A DNA stretch of 64,000 bases from Helicostylum pulchrum (taxonomy: Eukaryota > Mucoromycota > Mucoromycetes > Mucorales > Mucoraceae), in NCBI GenBank assembly GCA_025677825.1, contig JAIXMO010000025.1:359140-423139 (forward strand), given 5' to 3'. The translations under genes and the position numbers were made by a program. This document shows positions 46,201 to 56,227 of this stretch, one piece after another (position 1 is the first letter of the stretch; every line of letters starts with the position of its first letter). The notes below the pieces were generated by a model. It was not told where the DNA came from. It was given only the letters and a program-made list of their open reading frames with translations, and made no database searches.

Positions 46201-47124
46201 TGCTTTCGTTTAAATTCAACTGGGACTCATTTCAATTAAGTAATCTCTAAAGATACTGTCTAGCACTATTGAGCCTTTTCCTAGTTCTTCGGAGATCAAT
46301 TTTACTTTACTAAAGTTTTCTGTTGAATCGACTTTAATCTTTGGAACGCCAAAGGAACTATGGCCAATATGGAAGACAAGATAAATTTGAACTAGAACTA
46401 TTTTGGTCATCCATCTATCTAGACTAAGACAATGAAATGCAGTAGCTTCAGCTTCGGATACAAAAACGAGATTGTCTTTTTCAGTAATTCCAGCCTCAAC
46501 AAAACAGTCAGCAAAAAAATCATTTAAAGAGGTAGGAAAAGATAAAACAATAGCTGAGATTTCCGAGCTTAAAATCTTGTTCAAAGTTGTAACTATTGCA
46601 AAAGACTTCTTGTTTCTTTAAACACTCTATAGCCAATGCATGAAATATTTTCAAGTAATCAGTAACGACCTTTTGAATGGTTAATCCTTTCAACTTTTGT
46701 TCAAGTTCTTTGTTTGCTTGATCGATATTAAGAATGTATTGTTTAATATTGTCAATATAAACATCTCCTTCCTCTATCTGGTCTCTAGAAAATGTATCCA
46801 TTGCGGTCTTAGAAAGTCCAATTCGTATTTCCCCATTAGCTTTATATAAGATAGACGTATGCTCCTGTGTGGGATCACAATATTGTCTAAATTTCCTAAA
46901 ATATTATTTTATTCCAGAAGAGATATTTGGCTTAAAATAGGGCTAAACTAACCATGTATTTAATGTAAATTTTGAATGAGGTTTGTCTACATGAGCAATC
47001 GAGAGACCAGAAAAGATGACACCAAAATCTAAATAACACTTTTAGATCTTCATCTGTAGTCTTTTTTTTAAAAAAGTAAATGCTTACCTATTCCCATAAC
47101 ATACTTTTTATCTTTCAAGACCAT
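43240..47124 (-). pseudogene. Tandem double Hsp70-like (HSPA12/12A-type) ATPase gene, four lesions
   Basis: From ATG at 47124 to TAA at 43240 two Hsp70-like ATPase modules follow each other without a stop between them. Module 1 begins KKYVMGIDFGVIFSGLSIAH and module 2 begins FDFIVGIDFGVTFTGCSYAN. Each has an intron at the same place and phase, after the G of GI-D, and a second one at the following conserved Trp codon. Module 2 also shows FIIFDAGGETVDLSTFHL (phosphate 2), MLVGGFSRNPYLQQRI (adenosine loop) and a C-terminal substrate-like region. Module 1 is shorter and lacks these blocks; it is joined to module 2 by an acidic linker. Lesions are one-base shifts near 46590, 46236 and 43858 and an in-frame TAG near 44696. 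HSPA12-type proteins are greatly expanded in Mucoromycota; their clients are unknown. Confidence 0.75.
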
Positions 47125-47667
47125 GTTTTTTTTTCAATGGGATAAAGAGAAAAGGAAAGATGTAGATGTGATACTCATTTCAGGATCTAGTGATTAGAAG
47201 CAAACCAAGTTACACGGATAAGCCGCGACTTGTTTAAAGAAAGACTGACTCTTGTCAAACAAGAGGTCTATATTATATAACGGCGAAAGTTGCGCTTTTA
47301 TGAATCAGAAAAATGCATGAAAATGACGGCTGTCAAATTTGTTCCTTTTTGCGGGTGAATGTTCCGATGTATGCGTAAACATAACATACTAATCAAACTG
47401 ATAGGGAGAGGATAATGGAATAAATCTTACAAAGTGATTAAAATACGAAGACAATACTTTTAGACTAGAAGGGAGTGCGTATCAGCAATAAATCTTTAAA
47501 AATTTAATTAGGAAAAGTAATTAAATACAGACTGTTGCTAAGTAATAAAAGTTTGGAAAGGAATGCAGTGTAAGCCAAATAAAGTGAACACAAAGATACT
47601 TTTTAGTCCTATATATCATAACTAGTAGTTTTTAAATGTATTTTTATGTGGTATTCCAATAAATAGC
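47125..47667. other. Intergenic region, no gene seen
   Basis: Upstream flank of the Hsp70-like gene, ending at foldback copy 3. Confidence 0.5.
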
Positions 47668-48762
47668 TTTGTACTAATTGACACCAATAAAGAAATTAAT
47701 AGAATTTGCCATAATTTTAACGTTTGAGTTCTTGCAAAAAACGATACGCAACATATTTTCTTGTACAATAACTTAGGTGAGCTCAAGAACTCCTTCAAGT
47801 GTTATAACCCATTATTGTTCATTTTTTATTCTCTTAAAAACGCGTGTTTTTAAGTGAAGGTTTAGAAGTAACTTCTAAAAAAAGGACATTTTTCGGTGAT
47901 CGCAATATGATGTTTTCATTGTATGATTAAACATCAGGAAATGATTCTTTTGTTCAAGTTACTTAGTAAAAGTTAGTCTTTAGGATGTTATCTTTAATAA
48001 TAATATTAAAAACCGCTTGTTTTTTAAATTTTTCTCGATTTTTTATATTTTTCTTCAGTCGATCATTTTTGATGATTTTTGGTCATTCTGTGGGGTCAGC
48101 CCGTTTTGTGTTTTAGTAGTATTTTTGCAATTGCTCTCGATCCGATTTGAATTTTTTTGTGAAAAAACAACAATAATTAAGCGCTAGTTTAGGCGCATTT
48201 AATCCATTTTATCCATAAAAAATTATATTTTTACAAAACATATTGACCAAGTAATCACTGTTTTAGACGTTTTTTTTTCGCTAAAATTTTAGTTAAGCGG
48301 TCCTTAAATTAGCAAATTCTTTACATAAAAAGTAGCTTTTCATTGCCGTGTTTGGTTATACGACCGAATATAGATATTTAAAAACAGTGATTACTCTTTC
48401 AGTTTTTGCATTAAAAATATGATTTAAAATGGATTAGAAGCGTCTAAACAAGTTTTATACCATCCATTTTTTTTCCACAAAGATAGGCAAATTGTATTAG
48501 AAGTAATTGTAAAAATACTACAGAAACACAAAAGGGGTTGACCCCAAAAAATGAAAATCGAAAAAAAAACAAAAAAGTTCGTTTTTAATTTTTTGCATCG
48601 AAGATATATTTAAAACAACGATTTTATATTATAAAACTTGGGCCCAAAAAGCATTTCCTGTTTCTTTAAAAAATAAAAACCAATATTTATTATAACTGCT
48701 GAAATTACCAGATTTGTTATGAGCGATTATTTAAACTCAGGTATCTCAGTGAGCTTTTTTTT
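47668..48762 (+). repeat. Foldback element copy 3 (deleted centre)
   Basis: Colinear with copy 1: the left end (GACACCAATAAAGAAATTAA), two hairpins at about 47836-47882, the left inverted arm (TGTGGGGTCAGCCCGTTTTG), the right arm (CAAAAGGGGTTGACCCCAAA) and the terminal TATCTCAGTGAGCTTTTT. About 100-150 bp of the central loop, including the GCGTTTTCTCGC block, is shortened, and there is no coding insert. Confidence 0.85.
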
Positions 48763-49066
48763 CTTAAGCAGCAACTACTGTTCCCGTAAGTAGGGCCACT
48801 ATTGTAAATACAAGTTAACAGTTACATTGGTAGTATTAATTAAATAAATGTAAAAAGGGGTCTTTGTTTTAAACTTATTGCCCAAGTACAAAAATAAAAA
48901 TAAAAAGTGCGGTTTTGATTAAAGCACAAAAAAGGCAAATGGTAAATGCGTTACCAGGAACGAAATGACGTACTTTTTGCACCTCGGGTATATTTAGTTC
49001 TTTTTTTTTTTACCTAAAATAAAAAAAACCTACTCTTTATACCTTTTTACTTTCCTTTTTTTTAAT

Positions 49067-49351
49067 ATGTTCTTTTGTTTTACTTGTAAGATATGATTAC
49101 CTTTTTTTGTTAGTTTTGTTTTTTAACGTAAATATTTTTTTAACTGCTTAGTTGGAATTGAACGCTTCAAACGCAAGTCTGGTAATAATGTTTGGCATTG
49201 TCCTAATTGCCAAGCTAAAGATGTTTACCTTATAAAAGGCAATAAATGTTTTACATTTTGCTTTATACCGCTGATACCTTGTGAAGGTACAAAATCGCTT
49301 TACGAGTGTCAAACGTGTGGTTGGGTGAACGTTCAACAACCCAACTTTTAA
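49067..49351 (+). CDS. Small zinc-ribbon protein
   Basis: A 19 nt first exon (49067..49085, MFFCFT) is spliced to 49152..49351, giving 72 aa. The product reads MFFCFTFGIERFKRKSGNN, then WHCPNC, FCFIPLIPCEGT and YECQTCGW. Two CxxC knuckles (HCPNC and ECQTC) flank a hydrophobic beta hairpin, the layout of the small fungal zinc-ribbon proteins (zinc_ribbon_15 type), which often start MFF and carry FIPxIP. The function of this family is not established. The short first exon is supported by a good donor (GTAAGA) and acceptor (TGCTTAG) and by the family-like N-terminus. Confidence 0.8.
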
Positions 49352-50388
49352 CAGCCTCTATTTTCTTTTAACAACTGTATAAAATATCGTAGGATTCTCC
49401 CCCATTTTTCTTCCACAGTTTCCTATTTTCCCATCGTGTGGTCACTATTTCTTGGCGATTTTTTTTTTCTCATGCCTTTTCTATTTTAAGCTTATTAAAA
49501 TAAAAGGGCCTATATACGGGTATCCTAATAATCCAATTTACTGTAATACCAATTAAGGATGATCCCTGTTTCTCTAATACACTTAAAAAATTAGTTTAAT
49601 ATTTCTATATTAATCTTTGTTATCTGCTAATGTCTAACACTTTTTACATGATTTAATACAATATGTATTATGCAAAAGTCATAGCTTAAAAACGGCGAAT
49701 TTCATATTTTTGAATGGAGTGGTAAGCACATAATAAATCAGGGACGTTTCTTAGCTTTTGCTGGACAATATGCTGTCTTAGCACTTTCTCGTGTTCCATA
49801 ACTGCGAAATAATAATCCTGCAATCCAAAGCTCCATATCTATTTTGATATTGATTCATAATGACTCAATTCTTGTTTATATTCGGGTCGTTTTTTGAGGA
49901 CTGGGCAGCTTCTTGTTCTACTTGGATTTGATCGCCTTTATAAAGTGTCAACACCACAGTTTACTTTCTGAGCGTGTAAATAGAACGTGCACCCTCCTCT
50001 TCGTAAAATGAAAGACCAGATGCTGTGTTAAGCTCTCTTGCCGGAGCATAAAAGACTCATTGACAAGTTCCTTTTTAGTCATAGTGTCAAAAAGATCTAC
50101 GTAGATGGGGATAAAATATTTTGAAGGCACTCCGACAATACGCGAAAATGGTGTTTGATTTCAGGTCGTAAACACATGCCATGGAACGCAAAAAAAAAAA
50201 TTGTTCTTGTTAAAATGAGATGTAATAGATTTTATTTATGTGTAAATGAATATTATATGTATGTAGAAATGATAATAGATAATGTAATTTTTAAAAAAAA
50301 AGGTTTTTGACAAAATGACCGGAAAGCTTTGAGGCGATGATGGTATAAGAAGAGATTTTTGAATCCGTTGTAAGGAGATATATTTTCT
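49352..50388. other. 1 kb intergenic region, nothing certain
   Basis: A 60-codon minus-strand frame at 49948-50130 has no recognisable family and no splice support. The rest is AT-rich and noncoding. Confidence 0.45.
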
Positions 50389-50610
50389 TTAAGCACCGGT
50401 ATTAGTACAGTCGTATCCCTTGTGGCTACTATATTTGCCGCCCATAGGATCGTAATAATAGCCTACAACATCAGGATGGTTACCACAGCGCATAGGATCT
50501 CGAGTATAACTTGCACTTGTAATAGAAACGGTACGGGTAGACGTAGATGATTCTTCCTTATGAGAGAAAGCGTTCTTTAAGAATTTAGGAAAGCGAATAG
50601 AGATGCCCAT
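50389..50610 (-). CDS. Small hypothetical protein (73 aa)
   Basis: A single-exon frame starts at ATG 50610 and ends at TAA 50389. The N-terminus is basic and amphipathic (MGISIRFPKFLKNAFSHKEE), with a glycine at position 2 that could be N-myristoylated. The middle is Ser/Thr-rich and the C-terminus is Tyr/Gly-rich (HPDVVGYYYDPMGGKYSSHK). The codon use fits the neighbouring genes and the frame is followed by a T/A-rich 3' flank. No domain is recognised. It could be a stress-related small protein of Mucorales, but this is a guess from composition. Confidence 0.5.
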   Translation of the reverse strand: MGISIRFPKFLKNAFSHKEESSTSTRTVSITSASYTRDPMRCGNHPDVVGYYYDPMGGKYSSHKGYDCTNTGA

Positions 50611-51090
50611 AGTGTAATATAAAAAAAGTGTTGCGAATGTAAATAATAATAATAAAATAATTGGGTTTTACCACCCCCTCTTTATATACTTTTTTTGAAA
50701 CAGACAAAACTGTTATCCGAAGCTCCCGTACATTTCCCTGATTGGACAAAAAAAAACCAATTTTTTTTTGATCCTCGGATTCAACCGACCCTTTTCCTTC
50801 CTTTGCCTCATGGTATAATACTTTTTATTACGTCGTTTAATAGATTAGGAATTTTATTTTAAAAAAGTAGCTGATCTATATGCAAGTAAGAACTTGATAC
50901 ACAGTTAAAAAAAAACATTTACGTACTCACGCATACAATAATAAGGTACAATTCCTACACGTAATCGTGCATAGAGAATAAAAAAGATTATTTATTGGTA
51001 AGGAAAACACGGGCGATTTAGGCAAAGACTTTAAGCGGTCGAGGAGGAAGAGGAGGTATACAGATATTTTAATAATTATTATTTCTTTTT
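50611..51090. other. Intergenic region, no gene seen
   Basis: Upstream flank of the small hypothetical gene and 3' flank of the membrane-protein gene. Confidence 0.5.
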
Positions 51091-52286
51091 TTAGACTACG
51101 GCAGTAAGAGGAGGAGGCGGTGGGTTAGGGTTAACAATAGCTGCAGCTCCTCTATGAAAAAAAGGTGGTATAAATGTATTAAATTGAGGAAAGTATCCTC
51201 TCCTAAGGTTACTCTTGTATTGATATTCTGGTCGTTTTGAAGTGTACATGACATAATTATGCTGTGCTATAATATGTTGCTACAACAAAAAGAGTATGTT
51301 TAGATCAGGCTCGTTTTATCTTTTTTTTTGCACTGATAAAATAACTTACATGATTAATGTTTTGAATTACGAAGGTTACGATATTTGCAATAATTAAACA
51401 GGATTGCATAATATACACGCCTCGATGAAGTTCATAATGATGCGCTAAAAAAAAATAAGAAGATGTAAATAATGACAACTTTGCAATATTAGTTAAAAAG
51501 TTTCTTACCGTGACTTGGATTGACATCAATTGTAGTTGTAAAGCAATACAAGAATCCAGTGTGAAAATAAATATCCAAGCCCATAAAGAAAATATATGGA
51601 CCGGCTAAAGAGGCACCTAATTTTACCCAAAAGCATGAATATAGCGATAACACCATAAAGACAACCACTAGAACAGTAAGCAAGATGGCTCTTCCATAAT
51701 CCGAACCAATACTTAGACCCTCTTTCCAACCCAAGATCCATAAGCCAAAGGCCAGTGCACCCATACCGCCAATTAACATTAAATACAGCTGAATAGTAAC
51801 AGCCATGAAACAGATGGAAACCAATCCAACCATAAATGGAACAATAAAGTAAATAGTAAGACGGTTTTGACCATATGTTTGCTCAGGCTCAAAATTAGCC
51901 AACATGACCCAAGTGATAAAGCCAAAGGTGATGAAACCTGTTAAACTCTGGACGTTTCTACCTGCGACAGTTCGATCCCACATACTATGTATACCGATCA
52001 TGATACCACACACCATTAATACTATACCACCCAAAACACCTTGAATACTTAATTGATATCCATCATCTATCAAGTACAGACAACGAAATCTATTGATATT
52101 AAAAAACTAGAAAAAAAGGGATTTTTCTTTAATATTACCTAGTGCGATCGCTTTATCAGGTAAATATAATACACCGTCTGCACGTTTTGATAAATCGACT
52201 GCTGCAGGTAATGCACTAGCTAATTGTGCTACGATTATTAAAGACGTCAACATTAAATATGTCAAATTAATATTTAGTTTAGACAT
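51091..52286 (-). CDS. Multi-pass membrane protein with signal peptide, DUF4203/TMEM198-like
   Basis: Four exons (52286..52139, 52066..51509, 51444..51350, 51279..51091) give 329 aa. The N-terminus is a signal peptide (YLMLTSLIIVAQLASALPA). A lumenal stretch with a dibasic KR follows, then six to seven hydrophobic helices (VLGGIVLMVCGIMIGIHSM, LTIYFIVPFMVGLVSICFMA, LMLIGGMGALAFGLWILGW, AILLTVLVVVFMVLSLYSCF). The C-terminus is cytosolic, with a Pro-rich end (NPNPPPPPLTAVV). This layout fits fungal DUF4203 proteins, whose function is unknown; the assignment is from topology and glycine-rich helices only. All junctions keep frame. The sequence GGGTTAGGGTTAA near 51122 is just the antisense of the proline/asparagine codons, not a telomeric tract. 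Confidence 0.7.
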
Positions 52287-52646
52287 AATAAACGTGTATA
52301 CAGAGAAAATAAAGAATAAAGAAAAAAGAAAGAAAGACGATTGAAGAACAACAACAACAACAACAACAAAATAGAATCCTTAAATAGGAAAATCGATTTT
52401 CGTATTACACGTCTTTTTTTGGATATTTGTTATGTTATGGTGTGCATCTGAAATAGCAACTTTTAAGCTTTTTCAACTACTGCAAAAAAAAAAAGAGTAA
52501 TACAGCTGCCTCACTCTTTCCCTCCAAAAGTGTATATAAGCGTATACACATTATATTTTTTTTTTACCCTTTTTTTATTTTATTATTATTCATTTTTCAT
52601 AAATTTCTTAAATAGTGTTTTTTTCCCTTTTTTTTTTCCTTTTTTT
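52287..52646. other. Intergenic region, no gene seen
   Basis: Contains an (AAC)n run near 52350-52369 and T-rich 3' flank of the PWWP gene. Confidence 0.5.
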
Positions 52647-54079
52647 TCAAACTTCTTGCATAGTTGTATCCTCTTGCTTATTGTCAGTTTGAGGTACGAT
52701 AAAGATGTTCTTCCAGTTTCTCATCAATTGTTGACAACGATCCTTAATGCTAGTGTCATTTTCAAATGGATAGCAACAAGCTGCTTTAACAACTTTTCCA
52801 ATCTTGGTATCCTAGGAGAAAAAAGAACCCCTTTTTTTAGTTTCACCATGGTAACCCTTCACTCTGTTTTCATTTTTTTTTTTTTTTGCTCCAAACTACT
52901 TACTTTTAAAAGGTTATATGTCATTGGTGCTTCTTCAATCTCTTTGACAACTTGCAAAATTTTAGCGTAATCTTCTTTTGGAATCTCACCCTAAAGCAAT
53001 CCACATTAGCCAATTGCTCTTTTTTTTTTTGTTAACAAAGAAACAAAACAAAAAACCTTACCTCCTTTTTGTTATATACCAAACGCTGTAATCTGTGTCG
53101 AATATGGTATACCTTTTTATATTCTGGAGACTTTTTATAATCCTCTCTATTATTATTTCCAACATGACCTTGAGCAATAGGTGAATCACGGCCTTCGTCC
53201 TCCTTTTCAATCGACATGGACTTGCGCTAGAAATTAAGAAATCAATATCACTGATATTTTACTCACACACACACACAGAGAGTTTGCAAAGTACTCACTC
53301 TCTTCTTTCTGCTATCGACATTTTCACTCACAGCAGTGTCATCTACCATCTTTTCATCCTCATCCTCAAGTTTTTGTAAATTACGACTTCGTCTCTTTGT
53401 TGCTGTAGCATTCTCTTTTCCTTTTTTCGCTGGTGTAGTAGGCTTACCGTTTGTTGTCGCAGCAACCTTTTTCTTTGGTTCAGGTGTTGGTTTCTTTTTA
53501 CCTTTTAGTTTTTTAGATGCTGTGCTTTCCTTCTTTTCTACTACTGGTTCTTCTGATTCCTCTTTTTGTTCCTCCTCCTCTTCTCCTTCTTCTTCTTCTT
53601 CCAACTCGGTTAGTAGAGAAGGATTTAGTGCTTGACGAATTGCCATTTCTAAATCTTTTGTTTTATACTTTTTTGCATTTAAATCGTTTTCAACTTCTTG
53701 AGGATCAAATGGTCGAATAGCATCTGGTCCAAAAAAACCACTATTTTTTTTTTTATAATAAATAAATATAATTTTTTTTTTCCCACTCTTTTTAAAAATA
53801 TAAACTTACTAGTCTCTTGAACCAAAAAAAAACACGGTATAGAGAGCACCTTTTGCCCTAGTTTTTTGTTTTAATACTTTAGCAGGCACTGCTTGATCAG
53901 GTTCAATCTTTTTAAAAAGAAAAGAGGGTTGATTGCATTTTAATATATAATGGAAAATAAAAAAAAAAATGTACTTTTTTTTTTTCGTTTTTTACCCTTG
54001 CTGGCCACCACGGATATCCTTTTAACTTTGCGAATACAGTTGTACCAGGTGTATATTCTGTTCGTCCTTGTTGACGCAT
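52647..54079 (-). CDS. PWWP-domain chromatin protein with TFIIS-N/IBD-like C-terminus (HDGF/LEDGF-like)
   Basis: Six exons (54079..53996, 53907..53810, 53740..53299, 53226..53062, 52990..52904, 52811..52647) give 346 aa. The N-terminal PWWP domain (about residues 10-85) has TTVFAKLKGYPWWPAR, VFFFGSRDYGFFGP and IRPFD, the aromatic cage that reads methylated H3K36 in relatives. The middle is acidic (runs of Glu) and then strongly basic with SKKLKGKKKP-type stretches. The C-terminal 110 residues (GEIPKEDYAKILQVVKEIEE, LLKDTKIGKVVKAACCYP, CQQLMRNWKNIF) fit the helical TFIIS N-terminal/LEDGF integrase-binding fold. Such proteins tether partners to transcribed chromatin. The function in this fungus is inferred from the domains. 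Confidence 0.85.
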
Positions 54080-56227
54080 CTTGTTATATAAATGAGTTTA
54101 ATGGTAAATACAGAAAAAAAGCGCGTATAAAAAAATAAAAAATATGTGTATGAAAAAAAATAAAAAAAAAGAGATAAACAAAAAGAGAAAAAACCACGCT
54201 TGCAGTCAAGCAATGCACACACATTAATTTTCCTCAAATAAACTCAGTTATTTTAACATCAGATGATGTTCTTTTTTATCTTTTTTTTTTTAGAATACAT
54301 GCCTTCTTTTCTTCTTCTTTACCCTTTTCTTTCCCTCTCTCTCTCTTTCTTCCTCTTTCCCTTTATCTTTGTTATTTAAAAGTGTATCTTTTTACTCAAG
54401 AAAAAAAAAGAGAAAAAAAAAAAGAGTGCTTATAAATGATGTGGTACGAATTGGATTAAAACAATATTACGGAATGATACAGTCACTAAAGTTGGTCACC
54501 AAAAGTTGATCAGTTTTTGAGTGAGGTCTTTTATCAAAAAAAAAAAAATCTTGCAAGCAAGAGATCGTACACTTTATAAAGAAGATTCGCTTTTTAAAAT
54601 TGTATTAGTACTATTAATATTTTGTTTATTCTTCTATATATAATTCTTTGTGATATTATACTACATCTGTATCAATGTAATATATATATATCAAGCTTTC
54701 GCTGTGCGCCATCTTCGAGCTATCAGCCTTGTACTCTCTTAGTAAAGAATACATAGTAAATCTGACCATATCTTAATTATGGTAATCTTTGTGGGAGAAA
54801 ATACTTCATACGTCTTGTATCAATAATGAACGGAAGGGCGACCCTGGTGGCATTGCATTCCAATACATTTCTAGTTGAGAGAAGGTTTACATATTTCCTG
54901 GTACACGGAAAAAAAATGTTTAGCTGAAAAGATGACTTTTTTCAAGTCTTTAGTATTATATATATGACATTATACTTGCTTTAAAAAGAGAACTCGTAAC
55001 TCTCACTGTTTTTAGTCCAGGTAATAGCCACATATTGTGATGCAAATTCAAACTGTGCTACTTTTTTTTTTTGGCTTTAACACAGTTAGTTTTTGATACG
55101 GATATCGTAGCTATAAAACAATGAGAACGCATTAGCTTAGACTTTTTTTTTCTACGCTTTAGAAACAGACTTTTGTATCTTTACCTTCTTTCAACGTAAC
55201 GTGGAATTTGTTTGGATGCTTTTGAAGTTTGTGCTGCCTTAAGGATGAAGAAGATTAACTTGCAGTTAATTTTTTTATTTCGGCTGATACGTGTGATCTT
55301 GCACGGTCAAATTAAAAAAATGATCCGTTTCTTTTCGCTTACCTTTACGGATGACCATGGCTCTAAGAAGAACCGTATCAGTTTATATAAACATGAAAAG
55401 AAAGAAGAAAAAAGACCAGGAAAAAAGACTTTAAAGGAAATGATAAGAAAGAATGATAAAATAGGGAGGAGTTAATTGTATGTACTCATGTGATTTATTT
55501 GTAATTACACTACTGTTAGCTTCATATAATACTTGTACGTTAGTTAATCATTTTTATTGTACAAATGCGTATCTGTTATCTATCCCAGCTTCTTGATTCC
55601 ATTTTATGCGGATAAAACGAAATATAGCGTGTACATAAATCATGCAAAATAAACAAGTGTAAACTATCATTTTTCGCCTAAACGTTTTTCATATACCAGG
55701 AAATATAAACCTTCGTAACCTCCCTTCTCTCAGTCTTTTTTTCGTTTGTGTTTTTAGTACTCAATCCATTATAGCGTTTTGAATAGTTTCAAACTAAAAA
55801 AAAGGAAGAGTTTTATCTCTTCTTGAAGCCGTTTCTCTTTTAACCTTTTTGTCTTTCTTTCTTATATATCTTTTTTCTTGTTCTGTATCTTGACTGCCGG
55901 AACTACATGTGCTACACCTTGTGAAGAATAGAGGATTTACAATAATCTCTCTCTCTCTCTCTCTTCTTTAAAAAATCCACTTCTTTCACGATCAAGAGTA
56001 AATTGGTGTCAATACGGAGAAATCGTGATAATCAGTAAAAAAAAAATGTTCATTTTCTCAATTTTACTTGTACTTTACATTTAAAAAAGGTATTTTTAAT
56101 GCACAGTTCATAAAAAAGTACAAGATCGAAAAAGGATAGTAGCTCAAATGACATCATAACTGCCTTATAAACATATTTTTTTCCTTTTTTTTTTTTTCGT
56201 TCTTGACCTTCTTCTTTCAACAGGTTT
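54080..56227. other. 2.1 kb intergenic region, no gene supported
   Basis: Divergent promoters of the PWWP and FUSC genes must lie here. Pyrimidine-rich (CT)n tracts occur near 54330-54362 and 55947-55966. A basic 87-codon frame at 55212-55475 has no family resemblance and is not accepted as a gene. Confidence 0.5.

Noticed and set aside
49948..50130. 60-codon minus-strand frame
   Set aside because: Short, no family, no splice partners; recorded only as part of the intergenic region.
51118..51136. GGGTTAGGGTTAA resembling an interstitial telomere repeat
   Set aside because: It lies inside the last exon of the DUF4203-like gene and is the antisense of NPNP codons; only two units are present.
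53336..53720. Plus-strand open frames opposite the PWWP gene
   Set aside because: They are the antisense of the Glu/Lys-rich linker and are explained by its codon composition.
55212..55475. 87-codon Lys-rich frame
   Set aside because: Composition follows A-richness, there is no recognisable domain, and it sits in otherwise noncoding DNA.
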